Shown here: positions 39,878-49,586 of the stretch, in pieces
How positions within the stretch are numbered: position 1 is the stretch's first letter
Layout: every line of letters starts with the position of its first letter
From: Burkholderiales bacterium Ga0077543
GTDB lineage: Bacteria > Pseudomonadota > Gammaproteobacteria > Burkholderiales > Burkholderiaceae_C
Assembly: GCA_001464055.1 (NCBI GenBank)
Contig: LNET01000037.1
Coordinates: forward strand, 34,722-98,721
Length of the DNA stretch: 64,000 bases
Direction: 5' to 3'
Position numbers and translations under genes: made by a program
The notes under the pieces: model-generated
Seen by the model: the letters and a program-made list of their open reading frames with translations, nothing else
What the model was told of the DNA's origin: nothing
Databases searched by the model: none

Positions 39878-41120
39878 AGGCGAAGTCCAGCTCCGGCTTC
39901 AGGCCGCTGACGATGCGCGCGATGCTCTTGCCCGAACCGCAGGCGTGGGTCCAGCCCAGGGTGCCGTGCCCCGTGTTCAGGAACAGCTTACGCAGCTTCG
40001 ACGGGCCGATGATGGGCAGGTTGCTGGGCGTGGCCGGGCGCAGGCCGGTCCAGAACTGGGCCTTGTTCGTGTCGCCGGCACCGGGGAAGAGCTGTTCGAC
40101 GCGCTTGACGATGGCCTCGCAGCGCACGCGGTTCAGGTCGCGGTCATAGCCGTTCAGTTCGGCCGTGCCGGCGATGCGCAGCCGGTCGCCCAGGCGCGAG
40201 AACACCAGCTTGAACTCGTCGTCGGTCAGCGAGACCTGGTGCGCCATGCGCTCGTCCTTCACCGGCATCGTCACCGAGTAGCCCTTGGCGGGGTAGATGG
40301 GCAAGCGGATGCCCAGCGTCTTCGCATACTGCGGCGAGAGGCTGCCCATCGCCATCACGTAGGCGTCGCCGCGCAGCTGCTGGAAGCGGCCTTCGCCGTC
40401 GGTCACCTCGACGTGGTCGATCTCGCCGCCGGCCTCGCGCAGCGCGGTCACGGTGTGGCTCATGCGGAAGACCACGCCATCGGCTTCGCAGCGCCGGGCG
40501 AGTTCGCGCACGAACTGGTTCGCGTCGCCCGACTCGTCCTCGGCGGTGTAGGTGGCGCCGGCCAGCTGCTGGCGCGCATGGCGCAGCGCCGGTTCCAGCC
40601 GCACGGCTTCGTCGGCCGAGATGACGCGCCTGTCGCAGCCCAGTTCGCGCATCTGCGCGGCCGGGGCCTCGGCGGCGTCGAACTCCTTCTGGCTGGTGTA
40701 GAAGTGCAGGATGCCCTGCGTTCGCTGGTCGTAGGCCAGGCCCAGGTCGCGGCGCAGCTGCTGCAGCGTGTCGCGGCTGTAGGTGCCCAGGCGCACGATC
40801 TGCGCGATGTTGTGGCGGGTGCGCGCCGGCGTGCATTCACGCAGGAACTGCAGACCCCACAGCCACTGGCGCATGTCGGCGCGCAGGCGGAACAGCAGCG
40901 GCGCGTCTTCCTTGCCCAGCCACTTCAGCAGCTTCAGCGGCGCGCCGGGGTTGGCCCAGGGCTCGGCATGGCTCACCGAGATCTGGCCGCCGTTGGCGAA
41001 GCTGGTCTCGGCCGCTGCCGAGGCCTGGCGGTCGACGACGGTGACCTCGTGACCCTGCTGGCGGAGGAAGTAGGCGGAAGTGACGCCGAGCAGGCCGGCG
41101 CCGAGAACGATCACATGCAT
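39864..41120 (-). CDS. dadA: D-amino acid dehydrogenase (DadA family)
   Basis: A 418-residue FAD enzyme that oxidatively deaminates D-amino acids (D-alanine best known; some members act on glycine or other D-amino acids) and passes electrons to the respiratory chain. The FAD site is VIVLGAGLLGVTSAYF (G7, G9, G12), with ASAAAETSFANGGQISVSHA, TQGILHFYTSQKEFD and GHGTLGWTHACGSGK as family marks. Length matches DadA of other proteobacteria. GGAG nine bases upstream of ATG 41120 is the ribosome site. A tandem glycine riboswitch sits 59 bases upstream, so glycine should control it, which suggests glycine or a product near glycine metabolism is physiologically important here. Confidence 0.93.
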   Translation of the reverse strand: MHVIVLGAGLLGVTSAYFLRQQGHEVTVVDRQASAAAETSFANGGQISVSHAEPWANPGAPLKLLKWLGKEDAPLLFRLRADMRQWLWGLQFLRECTPARTRHNIAQIVRLGTYSRDTLQQLRRDLGLAYDQRTQGILHFYTSQKEFDAAEAPAAQMRELGCDRRVISADEAVRLEPALRHARQQLAGATYTAEDESGDANQFVRELARRCEADGVVFRMSHTVTALREAGGEIDHVEVTDGEGRFQQLRGDAYVMAMGSLSPQYAKTLGIRLPIYPAKGYSVTMPVKDERMAHQVSLTDDEFKLVFSRLGDRLRIAGTAELNGYDRDLNRVRCEAIVKRVEQLFPGAGDTNKAQFWTGLRPATPSNLPIIGPSKLRKLFLNTGHGTLGWTHACGSGKSIARIVSGLKPELDFAFTAP

Positions 41121-41178
41121 GGGGAAAGCTCCAAAGGACAGATGGAACGCACACGGTAGGTGTGCGCTTGCCGCTCCC

Positions 41179-41361
41179 CCTGTCCTCGGTACCTGAGAGA
41201 TTCATCCCGACGCCAGCGGCGAGGGACTTGCTCCTTCGGCGCGCCACGCAGCGGTGGCGGCTCTCCAGACGGCTTTGGGTGAATGTGCAGTACGGGACCT
41301 GAGCGTGCATGGGAGATTGCGCCTTCGGTGGCTCCGGCCGGGGCCGGAGCGCTCTCCTGCG
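41179..41361 (-). promoter_or_regulatory. Tandem glycine riboswitch upstream of dadA
   Basis: Minus-strand reading shows two consecutive glycine aptamers. Aptamer 1 (about 41361-41288): GCAGGAGAGCGC, ACCGAAGGCGCAA, GCTCAGGTCCCGTACTGC. Aptamer 2 (about 41268-41179): CTGGAGAGCCG, GCGCCGAAGGAGCAAG, AATCTCTCAGGTACCGAG, GACAG. Each has the GGAGAG, CCGAAGGNGCAA and CTCAGG blocks of the glycine class. A further hairpin, CGCACAC-N5-GTGTGCG at 41148-41166, lies between aptamer 2 and the dadA start and may be the expression platform. The aptamers begin 15 bases after the stop of the M20 gene on the same strand, so the promoter lies inside that gene or the switch acts on read-through RNA. Confidence 0.92.
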
Positions 41362-41375
41362 GGAAACGGGTAGCG

Positions 41376-42569
41376 TCAGTTCGTGGCGGGCTCCTGCGCC
41401 ACCAGGAAGCGCTGCGCCAGCAGCACCCAGTAGGCACTGCCGATGGCCAGGTTGGCGTCGTTGAAGTCGTAGCCCGGGTTGTGCACCATGCAGGCGCCGG
41501 CGCTGTCGCCGTCGCCGTTGCCGATGAGCAGGTAGCTGCCGGGCACCTGTTCCAGCATGAAGGCGAAGTCCTCGCTGCCGGTCAGCGGCGGGCCCTGCGG
41601 CGTGACGCGCTCGGGGCCGACGAGTTCCAGCGCCACCTCGCGCGCGAAGGCTGTTTCGGCCGGGGTGTTCACCAGCACCGAATAGCCCGGCCGCCAGTCG
41701 ATCTGCGCCTGGGTGCCGAAGCTCTCGGCCTGCGCCAGCACCAGCTCCTTGATGCGGCGTTCGAGCGTGGCCCGCACCTCGCGGTCGAGCGCACGCACGC
41801 TGAGCTCCAGCGTCGCCGTGGCCGGGATGACGTTGTTGGCCTGGCCGGCGTGCAGCGCGCCCACCGTGACCACCGCCGCGTGCAGCGGGTCGATGTTGCG
41901 CGACACCACGGTCTGCAGCGCCATCACGATGCTGGCCGCGGCAACGACGGGGTCGGCCGCGCGGTGCGGCATGGCGCCATGACCGCCCACGCCCTGCAGC
42001 GTGATGCTGGCGTAGTCCGACGAGGCCATGGCCGCGCCCTCGCGCAGCACCAGGTGGCCCTGCGGCACGCCGGGCATGTTGTGCATGGCGAAGACGGCGT
42101 CGCAGGGGAAGCGTTCGAACAGGCCGTCGGCCATCATGCGCAAGGCACCGCCGCCGCCTTCTTCGGCCGGCTGGAAGATCAGGTGCAGGCTGCCGTCGAA
42201 GCGGCCCTGCTCGGCCAGGTGGCGGGCTGCCGCCAGCAGCATGGCGGTGTGGCCGTCGTGGCCGCAGGCGTGCATCACGCCGCGGCGGGTGCTGGTCCAT
42301 TCGGCGCCGCTGGCCTCGGCGATGGGCAGCGCGTCCATGTCGGCGCGCAGGCCCAGGCGCTTGCTGCCGCGGCCCCGCACCAGGCTGCCCACCACGCCCG
42401 TGCCGCCGATGCCGGTCTCGACCGCGTAGCCCCAGCCGGCCAGCTTGCCGGCCACCAGCGCCGCGGTGCGGTGTTCCTCGAAGGCCAGTTCAGGGTGGCG
42501 GTGGATGTCGCGCCGCAGGCTGATGAATTCACCGGCCTGTGCGTGCAGGGCATCCAGCAGATAGGTCAT
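41376..42569 (-). CDS. M20-family amidohydrolase (HipO-like)
   Basis: A 397-residue metal-dependent amidohydrolase of the hippurate hydrolase/N-acyl-amino acid amidohydrolase group. Motifs: ISLRRDIHRHPELAFEE, LRADMDALPI, MHACGHDGHTAM, IFQPAEEGGGG and TGSEDFAFM. It probably frees amino acids from N-acyl forms in the cytoplasm. The start ATG 42569 is 7 bases after the stop of the TctC gene, so the two form an operon: a periplasmic binding protein plus an enzyme that may act on the imported compound. dadA lies downstream behind a glycine riboswitch; an N-acyl-glycine (for example hippurate) substrate would link all three, but this is inference. Confidence 0.92.
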   Translation of the reverse strand: MTYLLDALHAQAGEFISLRRDIHRHPELAFEEHRTAALVAGKLAGWGYAVETGIGGTGVVGSLVRGRGSKRLGLRADMDALPIAEASGAEWTSTRRGVMHACGHDGHTAMLLAAARHLAEQGRFDGSLHLIFQPAEEGGGGALRMMADGLFERFPCDAVFAMHNMPGVPQGHLVLREGAAMASSDYASITLQGVGGHGAMPHRAADPVVAAASIVMALQTVVSRNIDPLHAAVVTVGALHAGQANNVIPATATLELSVRALDREVRATLERRIKELVLAQAESFGTQAQIDWRPGYSVLVNTPAETAFAREVALELVGPERVTPQGPPLTGSEDFAFMLEQVPGSYLLIGNGDGDSAGACMVHNPGYDFNDANLAIGSAYWVLLAQRFLVAQEPATN

Positions 42570-42576
42570 TTCCGGC

Positions 42577-43560
42577 TCACTGCGGCTGCAGGTTGATCTG
42601 CCTGGCGATGGCGCGGTAGCGCGCCGTCTCGGCTTCGAAGAACTTCGCCGACTCGGCCAGGCTCATCGGCGGCGACGGCAGCTGGGTCTGCGCGGCCAGC
42701 TGCGCGCGCACGCCGGGGTCCTGCAGGGTCTTGCCGATGGCGGCGTGCAAGCGCGTGACCACCGGCTCAGGCGTGTTGCGCGGCACCATGAAGCCGGTCC
42801 AGATCTTGTACGAGAAGTTCTTCAGCGCCTGGCTTTCGCTGGCCGCGGGCACGTTCTTCAGCAGTTCGCTGCGCTGCGCACCGAGCTGGCCGATGACCTT
42901 CATCCGGCCCTGCTCGGCCAGCGCGCCCATCGCGGCGCTGTACACCAGCACGGCGAAGTCGACCTGGCCGCCGCCGATGTCCTGCAGCAGCGGCGCATTG
43001 CCCTTGTAGGGCACGTGCTGCAGCGCGATGCCGGTGCTGGCCTGCACCTGTTCCAGGATCAGGTGGTAGAGTGAACCGATGCCCACGCTGCCATAGGTCA
43101 GCGGCCGGTCGGCCGACTTGCGCGCCAGCGCGATGAGTTCGTCGACGCTGTTCACGCCCAGGTCCTTGCGCGTGACGAAGACCATCACCGCGTCGGCCAC
43201 CGGGTGCACCAGGCGGAAGTCCTCGGTCTTGAGCTTGACGGCGGCGTTGGCCAGCGGCGAGAGGATCACTTCGTTGGGCGAACCCTGGAAGATGATCTGG
43301 CCGTCGGCCGGGGCCGCCAGCACCTTCTGCGCGGCCAGCGCGCCGCTGACGCCGCCCAGGTTTTCCACCAGCACCTGCTGGCCCAGTTCCTTGCCCAGCG
43401 CGTTGTTGAAGATGCGGGCGATCGCGTCTGACGGGCCGCCGGCAGGGTAGGGCACCATCAGGGTGACGGGCTTGACAGGGTTCTGGGCCCAGGCGGTGCC
43501 GGCGCACAGCCACAGGCCGGCCGCCAGGGCCAGGGTCCGCAGGAAGAAAGGCTTGTTCAT
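42577..43560 (-). CDS. Bug/TctC-family periplasmic binding protein
   Basis: A 327-residue tripartite-tricarboxylate-transporter-type binding protein (Bug family, expanded in Burkholderiales). Signal peptide ends near GTAWAQ (residue 26). Family marks: VTLMVPYPAGGPSDAIARIF, YGSVGIGSLYHLILEQ and LQHVPYKGNAPLLQDIGGGQ. No TctA/TctB membrane genes are nearby, as is common for Bug proteins. First gene of an operon with the M20 amidohydrolase, divergent from a LysR gene with inverted repeats between. The ligand is likely a carboxylate or N-acyl amino acid; not provable from sequence. Confidence 0.93.
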   Translation of the reverse strand: MNKPFFLRTLALAAGLWLCAGTAWAQNPVKPVTLMVPYPAGGPSDAIARIFNNALGKELGQQVLVENLGGVSGALAAQKVLAAPADGQIIFQGSPNEVILSPLANAAVKLKTEDFRLVHPVADAVMVFVTRKDLGVNSVDELIALARKSADRPLTYGSVGIGSLYHLILEQVQASTGIALQHVPYKGNAPLLQDIGGGQVDFAVLVYSAAMGALAEQGRMKVIGQLGAQRSELLKNVPAASESQALKNFSYKIWTGFMVPRNTPEPVVTRLHAAIGKTLQDPGVRAQLAAQTQLPSPPMSLAESAKFFEAETARYRAIARQINLQPQ

Positions 43561-43644
43561 CGGAGTTCCTTGTGGCCCGGGCTGCCGGTTCAGGTGGGGC
43601 AGACAGGGCGGGTGGATCGGGCCGGGCCAATGTAGGAGCCGGCT

Positions 43645-43676
43645 GGACTGAAGTCCAATGCATTGTTTTTTGCATT
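43645..43676. promoter_or_regulatory. LysR-type operator between TctC and LysR genes
   Basis: Two dyads sit side by side in the 153-base divergent gap: GGACT-GA-AGTCC (43645-43656) and AATGCA-N8-TGCATT (43657-43676). LysR-type sites are usually interrupted dyads about 15 bases long placed 40-80 bases before the lysR start, which fits the second repeat (38-57 bases before 43714). The divergent LysR protein is the natural candidate to bind here. Confidence 0.5.
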
Positions 43677-43713
43677 ACGATGAGTTTGAAGCTCAATTCT
43701 TCCTGGCGCCCCC

Positions 43714-44616
43714 ATGACCCTCGTCCAGCTCCGGCACCTGATCTCGCTGGCCCGCACGGGCTCGTTCAGCAAGTCGGCGGCGGCGCTCTTTCTCACCCAG
43801 CCCGCGCTCAGCCGCAGCATCCGTGCGCTGGAAGACGAACTGGGCCAGCCGTTGTTCGACCGCATCGGCCGGCACAGCGAGCTCACGCCCTTCGGCCGCG
43901 AAGCGGTGGAGCGCGCACACGAACTGGTGCTGGCCGCCGACGATCTGCGCGAACGCGGCCGCCGGGTGGGCGACGCCCAGGAAGGCCTGCTGCGCCTGGG
44001 CATGGGCTCGGGCCCGGGGGCCATGCTGATGACGCCGCTGCTGCTGCACATGGCGCAGGAACGGCCGCGCCTGCGCGTGCAGATCGCGCGCGCCGGAACC
44101 GACCTGCTGGTGCAGGCGCTGCGTGAACGACAGCTCGATGCGCTGGTGGTCGACGCGCGTTCGCTGCGCCCGGCCCCTGACCTGGACGCCCTGTTCATGC
44201 ACGAGATGCGCGGCGCCTTCATGGTGCGGCGCGGCCACCCGCTGACCCGGCGCCGCAAGGCACTGGTGTTCGACGACCTGCTGCACTACCCGCTGGCGTC
44301 GACGCCGCTGTCCGACGAAGTGGCGCGCATCCTGGTCGAGCGTTATGGCGCGCAGGCCGACCCTGGCCATTGCGTCACGCTGCGGTGCGAGGAAGTGCCC
44401 AGCCTCGTCGACGTGGCCCGGCGCAGCGACGCCGTGCTGCTGGCGGTGCGGGCTGCGGCGCCCGATCTCGTCGAACTGGACCTGCAACCGCCATTGGCGG
44501 CCACGGCCCGGTTCGGTCTCGTCACGCTGCGGCGGCGCACCGCCCCGCCCGGCTTGGCGCTCCTGCGCGAGCTCATGTCGCAGCAGTTCAAGGACACTCG
44601 GCCGGCTGCGGGTTGA
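43714..44616 (+). CDS. LysR-family transcriptional regulator
   Basis: A 300-residue LTTR. The N-terminal helix-turn-helix is MTLVQLRHLISLARTGSFSK, SAAALFLTQPALSRSIRALE, followed by DRIGRHSELTPFGREAVER; the C-terminal co-inducer domain is of the usual two-lobed type (LLRLGMGSGPGAMLMTPLLL, LVVDARSL). It is divergent from the TctC-M20 operon and presumably controls it. Length is normal. The effector may be the compound imported by the TctC protein. Confidence 0.93.
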   Translation: MTLVQLRHLISLARTGSFSKSAAALFLTQPALSRSIRALEDELGQPLFDRIGRHSELTPFGREAVERAHELVLAADDLRERGRRVGDAQEGLLRLGMGSGPGAMLMTPLLLHMAQERPRLRVQIARAGTDLLVQALRERQLDALVVDARSLRPAPDLDALFMHEMRGAFMVRRGHPLTRRRKALVFDDLLHYPLASTPLSDEVARILVERYGAQADPGHCVTLRCEEVPSLVDVARRSDAVLLAVRAAAPDLVELDLQPPLAATARFGLVTLRRRTAPPGLALLRELMSQQFKDTRPAAG

Positions 44617-44707
44617 GGGTGCCCGCGTCCTTGCCCCGATGTCCCTGTGCCAGGTTGCAGACACCCGCCCGGCGTCGGGGACCTGAGTGGGCAGGCATGA
44701 TGCTGAC

Positions 44708-45736
44708 GTGAAACCTCCTCTGTCCGTACTCGACCTCGCGCCCATCGTCGAAGGCAGCAGCGCTGCCACGGCCCTGGCCCACAGCCTGGACCTGGCGCGC
44801 CATGCCGAAACCTGGGGCTACCGCCGCTACTGGCTGGCCGAACACCACAACATGGACGGCGTGGCCAGTTCGGCCACGGCCGTGCTGGTGGGCTACATCG
44901 CGGCCGGCACGCGGCACATCCGCGTCGGCTCGGGCGGCATCATGCTGCCCAACCATGCGCCGCTGGTCGTGGCCGAACAGTTCGGCACCCTGGCCACGCT
45001 GTTTCCGGGCCGCATCGACCTGGGCCTGGGCCGTGCACCGGGCACCGACCGCCAGACGATGCAGGCGCTGCGCCGCCACCTGGCTGGCGACGACGAAGAC
45101 GGTTTCCCGCAGGACGTGCTCGAACTGCAGGCCTACCTGTCTGACGCCGCCGGCCAGCATCCGGTGCGTGCCATACCCGGCGTCGGCACGCGCGTGCCCA
45201 TCTGGCTGCTGGGCTCCAGCCTGTACAGCGCACAACTGGCCGCGCACCTGGGGCTGCCGTTTGCGTTTGCCTCGCACTTCGCGCCCGAACTGCTGCTGCA
45301 GGCGCTGGACCTGTACCGCCGCGGGTTCAGGCCTTCGGCCGAATGGTCCCAGCCGCACGCCATGGTGGCGGTGAATGTCGTTGCCGCCGACAGCGACGCC
45401 CAGGCCGCGCGGCTGTTCACGTCGATGCAGCAGCGTTTCCTGGGCATGCTGCGCGGCCGGCGCGGGCCGCTGCCGCGGCCCATCAGCTCGGCGGAGATGC
45501 AGGCCCTGTGGTCGCCGCAGGAAGAAGCCGGGGTGCAGCGCATGCTGGCGGCCAGCGCGGTGGGTTCGCCCGAGGCCGTGCTGCAGCAGCTGGAAGCCAT
45601 CGTGCAGCGCACCGGGGCGAACGAGCTCATCGTGGCCGGCGCGGTGCACGAGCATGCGGCGCGGCTGCGGTCCTACGAACTATTGGCCGCGCTGTGGCAG
45701 CCGCTGCCCGCCGGGGTGGCCAGCGCCGTTCAGTAG
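44708..45736 (+). CDS. LLM-class flavin-dependent oxidoreductase
   Basis: A 342-residue bacterial-luciferase-like monooxygenase of the MsnO8/YhbW type. Family marks: [16 protein letters not shown] near the start, [54 protein letters not shown] and [20 protein letters not shown]. It would use reduced flavin and oxygen on an unknown substrate. The start is GTG 44708; a GTG at 44687 would add seven residues not seen in relatives. It follows the LysR gene on the same strand but is separated by 91 bases and looks independent. Confidence 0.92.
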   Translation: MKPPLSVLDLAPIVEGSSAATALAHSLDLARHAETWGYRRYWLAEHHNMDGVASSATAVLVGYIAAGTRHIRVGSGGIMLPNHAPLVVAEQFGTLATLFPGRIDLGLGRAPGTDRQTMQALRRHLAGDDEDGFPQDVLELQAYLSDAAGQHPVRAIPGVGTRVPIWLLGSSLYSAQLAAHLGLPFAFASHFAPELLLQALDLYRRGFRPSAEWSQPHAMVAVNVVAADSDAQAARLFTSMQQRFLGMLRGRRGPLPRPISSAEMQALWSPQEEAGVQRMLAASAVGSPEAVLQQLEAIVQRTGANELIVAGAVHEHAARLRSYELLAALWQPLPAGVASAVQ

Positions 45737-45962
45737 TCGGTGCTGACCGTCACCCGGGTGAAGGCCTCGCTATGGCGTGGACGATGGTGAGTTCGAGCAA
45801 TTCCTGAGCCGGGTCGAAAAGCGCAAGCACCTGTAGACTTTGGCGCCCTGACCACGGTCCCCGACGCGTTCAATCAGTTTGCTGGAGGTAAATCTCCCGT
45901 AAATCCCGCACCTGTCCAAGCCTCTGCCCGGGATACTGCCGACCACACGCAAGGAGGCAGCG

Positions 45963-47963
45963 ATGACGCAGACACAGGCTGAACAGCCAAGGACCGACAC
46001 CGACACCTCGGCGGCACACTGGCTGCTGGGCACGGCCGCCGCAGCGGCGCTGTCGGCCTGCGGTGGCGGCGACGAGTTCGGGCAGGCCGAGAGCGCGGCG
46101 CTGCCGGCAGCCTTCGGCCAGCCCGGCAGCGCGCAGCAGATGCGCCACATCCTGGCCGCCACCGACACCAGCGCGGTGCCAACGGCCGCACCGCTGCCCA
46201 CCACCACGCAGTTGCTGGACTGGGCCGAACTGGCCTACACCGAACTCTTTCCCGGCCCGCAGACGAACCTGTTGTCGGCGCCTTACACCTACCGTTTCTA
46301 CCCGGCCACCAACCACTACCTGGGGGTGGCCGATGGCCGGGTGTACCTGCTCGGCCCGGCATCGGCGAATGTGCTGGCCGACGTGGGTGCGTTGGCCGAC
46401 TTTGCCAGCCGGGTCTCGAACCGGCTCTACGCCTTCACCGACGCGCAGGCTTCGCGCTTCCTGGGCCAGGCCACGCTGGGTGTGACCGATGCCGACATCG
46501 CTGCCGTGCGCAGCCTGGGCTTCGACGCCTGGCTGACGCAGCAGTTCGCACAGCCACCGTCCAGCGGCAACTGGGACTGGTTGGTGGCCAAGGGCTACGA
46601 CCTGAACCCCGAGGCGCGCAACACCGCCATCGGCTTCGACATGCAGATCTGGCAGCGTCTGCTGAGCGCGCCCGACAGCCTGCGCCAGCGGGTGGCGCTG
46701 GCCCTGTCCGAGATCTTCGTCGTGGGTGTCGATGGCGTCACCGGCGCCTACCGGCAGTTCAAGATGGCGGCGTGGTGGGACCTGCTGGTGGCCAACGCCT
46801 TCGGCAACTTCCGCAGCCTGCTCGAGGCCGTGACCCTGAACAACGCCATGGGCGTGTACCTGAACACCTCGGGCAACAGGAAGGAAGACGCGGCCAGTGG
46901 CCGCCAGCCCGACGAGAACTACGCCCGCGAGGTGATGCAGCTGTTCACCATCGGACTGGTGGAACTGAACCCCGACGGCACGCCGCGCCGCGACGCGGCC
47001 GGCAAGACCATCGACAGCTATGACCAGGCGACGGTGACGAACCTGGCGCGGGTGTTCACCGGCTGGGCCGTGGACACCCTGCGCCAGGGTGACGTGGGCC
47101 CGGAACCGGCACGCCGGCCCATGGTGCTGAACGCCAACCAGCATTCCATGCTGGAGGCCAATTTCCTGGGCGCGCGCGTGCCGGCCGGCACCGCGGGCGT
47201 GCCGGCCTTGAAGATCGCGCTGGACACCCTGGCTGGGCACCCGAACGTGGGCCCGTTCATCGGGCGCCAGCTGATCCAGCGTCTGGTGACCAGCAACCCC
47301 AGCCGCTTTTACGTGGCCCGCGTGGCTGCGGTCTTCGCCGACAACGGCCGCGGCGTGCGCGGCGACCTGCAGGCGGTGATTCGCGCGGTGCTGACCGATG
47401 TCGAAGCCCGTGACGAAGCCGTGGCCACCTGGCCGCCCACGGGCAAGCTGCGTGAGCCCATCCTGCGGCTGGTCCAATGTGCGCGCAGCTTCAAGGCCAC
47501 GTCGCTCAGCGGCAACTGGGACATCGGCAGCACCGCCGACCCCGCCCGGTCACTGGGCCAGAGCCCGCTGCGTTCGCCCTCGGTGTTCAACTTCTTCCGT
47601 CCGGGCTATGTGCCGGCCGGCACCGCGGTGGCCGCCGCCGGCATGGTGGCGCCCGAATTCCAGCTGGCCAACGAAAGCAGCGTCGCCGGCTACCTGAACA
47701 CGATGCAGTCGTTCGTGAGTCGCTTGCAACGCGACGTGCGGCCCGACTACAGCGCCGAACTGGCCCTGGCCAGCAACCCTGGCGCGTTGCTGGCGCGCGT
47801 GGAGCTGCTGCTGTGCGCCGGGCAACTGCAAGAGAGCACGCGCGCGACCATCCTGAATGCCGTCAACAGCATCGCGGCCAGCACCGAAGCGGGCCGGGCC
47901 AACCGCGTCTACACCGCCGTGATGCTGGTGATGGCCAGCACCGACTACCTTGTGCAGAAGTGA
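45963..47963 (+). CDS. DUF1800 exported protein
   Basis: A 666-residue protein of the DUF1800 family. The N-terminus has a lipoprotein-like signal (AAHWLLGTAAAAALSACGGG). The family core runs from FLGQATLGVTDADIAAVRSL through LRQRVALALSEIFVV, DENYAREVMQLFTIGLVELN, VFTGWAVD, FIGRQLIQRLVTSNPS and PSVFNFFRPGYVP. Function is unknown; the gene is almost always next to a DUF1501 gene, as here (7 bases). AAGGAGG eight bases before ATG 45963 is a strong ribosome site. A 226-base leader precedes it with direct GTAAATC repeats (45892, 45909). Confidence 0.9.
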   Translation: MTQTQAEQPRTDTDTSAAHWLLGTAAAAALSACGGGDEFGQAESAALPAAFGQPGSAQQMRHILAATDTSAVPTAAPLPTTTQLLDWAELAYTELFPGPQTNLLSAPYTYRFYPATNHYLGVADGRVYLLGPASANVLADVGALADFASRVSNRLYAFTDAQASRFLGQATLGVTDADIAAVRSLGFDAWLTQQFAQPPSSGNWDWLVAKGYDLNPEARNTAIGFDMQIWQRLLSAPDSLRQRVALALSEIFVVGVDGVTGAYRQFKMAAWWDLLVANAFGNFRSLLEAVTLNNAMGVYLNTSGNRKEDAASGRQPDENYAREVMQLFTIGLVELNPDGTPRRDAAGKTIDSYDQATVTNLARVFTGWAVDTLRQGDVGPEPARRPMVLNANQHSMLEANFLGARVPAGTAGVPALKIALDTLAGHPNVGPFIGRQLIQRLVTSNPSRFYVARVAAVFADNGRGVRGDLQAVIRAVLTDVEARDEAVATWPPTGKLREPILRLVQCARSFKATSLSGNWDIGSTADPARSLGQSPLRSPSVFNFFRPGYVPAGTAVAAAGMVAPEFQLANESSVAGYLNTMQSFVSRLQRDVRPDYSAELALASNPGALLARVELLLCAGQLQESTRATILNAVNSIAASTEAGRANRVYTAVMLVMASTDYLVQK

Positions 47964-47970
47964 GGCCGCG

Positions 47971-49353
47971 ATGAACCAACACACCACCGACCTGGCCCGC
48001 CGGGCCTTCCTGCGCCGCGCGGCCCTGACCGGCGTGGCCGGTGCCGCCGCACCCTGGGCATTGAACCTGTCGCTGATGGGCGAGGCCGCGGCCGCCACCC
48101 TGCCGGGCGACTACAAGGCCCTGGTCTGCGTCTTCCTGTATGGCGGCAACGACCAGGGCAACACCCTGGTGCCTGTGGACCCTACGAACCACGCCACTTA
48201 CGCTGGCATCCGCACCAGCATCGCCATCCCTCGGTCTGACCTCCTGGCCACGGCACTCACGCCCACGTTGGCCCTGCCGGGCAGCCTGCAGTACGCGCTG
48301 GCGCCGCAGCTGGCGCCGCTGAAGACCCTGTGGGACGCCGGCAAGCTGGCGGTTCAGCTGAACGTGGGCCCGTTGATCCAGCCCACCACGCTGGAGCAAT
48401 ACCGGGCGGCTTCGGTGCCGCTGCCGCCCAAGCTGTTCTCGCACAACGACCAGCAGTCGGTGTGGCAGAGCGACCTGCCCGAGGGAGCCACCTCGGGCTG
48501 GGGTGGCCGCATGGGCGACCTGGTGCTGTCGGGCAATGGCGGCAGCGTCTTCACCTGCGTGTCCGTGACCGGCAACGCGGTCTACCTGGCTGGTCAGACG
48601 GCGGTGCAGTACCAGGTCAGCACCTCGGGCGCAGTGGCCATCAACGGCGTCACCCGCTCGCTGTACGGTTCGGCCACGGCCCAGGCGGCGTTGCGCACCC
48701 TGGTCACGGCGCCCAGCACGCAGTTGTTGCAGGACGACTACGCGCGCATCGCCCGGCGTTCGATCGACGCCGAAGGGCAGGTGAGTGCCGCGCTGGCGCG
48801 CGTGCCCACCCTGGCCACGCCGTTCAATACCGCCAACCCGCTGGCGATGCAACTGCAGATGGTGGCGCGCATGATCGCCGCGCGGGCCGACTTCGGCACG
48901 AAGCGGCAGGTGTTCATGGTGTCGCTGGGCGGCTTCGATCTGCACGACCTGCTGCTCGACCGCCATCCGGGTTTGCTGACGAACGTCGCCGAAGCCCTGG
49001 GTTCCTTCTACCGTGCCACGGTGGAGCTGGGCGTGGCCGACCAGGTGACGGCCTTCACCGCCAGCGACTTCGGCCGCACCATGGTCGGCAACGGCGACGG
49101 TTCAGACCACGGCTGGGGCAGCCACCACTTCGTGCTGGGCGGCGCGGTCAAGGGCCAGCGTTACTACGGCAGTGCGCCGCAGGTGGCGCTGCGCGGGCCG
49201 GAAGACGTGGGCCAGGGCCGGCTGCTGCCGAGCACGGCCGTCGACCAGTATGGCGCGACGCTGGCGCGCTGGCTGGGTGTGAGCGAGAGCGACATCCCCG
49301 CGGTGGTACCGGGCATCGGCAACTTCAACAGCCGCGACCTGGGCTACTTCTGA
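47971..49353 (+). CDS. DUF1501 Tat-exported protein
   Basis: A 460-residue DUF1501 protein. A twin-arginine signal (RRAFLRRAALTGVAGAAAPW) sends it across the membrane folded. Family marks: VFLYGGNDQGNTLVPVD, LFSHNDQQSVWQS, LGGFDLHD, TAFTASDFGRTM and DHGWGSHHFVLGG; the His/Asp residues suggest a metal-dependent sulfatase-like fold. It starts 7 bases after DUF1800 and is certainly co-transcribed. The pair is widespread and uncharacterised, likely acting together at the envelope. The 233 bases between it and the next gene show nothing I can name. Confidence 0.92.
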   Translation: MNQHTTDLARRAFLRRAALTGVAGAAAPWALNLSLMGEAAAATLPGDYKALVCVFLYGGNDQGNTLVPVDPTNHATYAGIRTSIAIPRSDLLATALTPTLALPGSLQYALAPQLAPLKTLWDAGKLAVQLNVGPLIQPTTLEQYRAASVPLPPKLFSHNDQQSVWQSDLPEGATSGWGGRMGDLVLSGNGGSVFTCVSVTGNAVYLAGQTAVQYQVSTSGAVAINGVTRSLYGSATAQAALRTLVTAPSTQLLQDDYARIARRSIDAEGQVSAALARVPTLATPFNTANPLAMQLQMVARMIAARADFGTKRQVFMVSLGGFDLHDLLLDRHPGLLTNVAEALGSFYRATVELGVADQVTAFTASDFGRTMVGNGDGSDHGWGSHHFVLGGAVKGQRYYGSAPQVALRGPEDVGQGRLLPSTAVDQYGATLARWLGVSESDIPAVVPGIGNFNSRDLGYF

Positions 49354-49586
49354 GGCTTGGGCCGGGCGACCGGCTGACTTGGCAGACTTGCCGGTGGTGT
49401 TCGTCGGCACCTGGTGGCACGCGACCCGGGTGAACCCGGCCTTGCCTTGGCTTGACTCCGGTGCGGCCACGCGAACTCCAGGCCTCGGGGCCGCGCCACT
49501 GTCGCCACAAGCCCGAGAATCCAGGTCCTGGGCCGGTGGCTGGGGATGGGGCGGATGAACCGACGGTGGTGGTGCGCAGGTGACGG

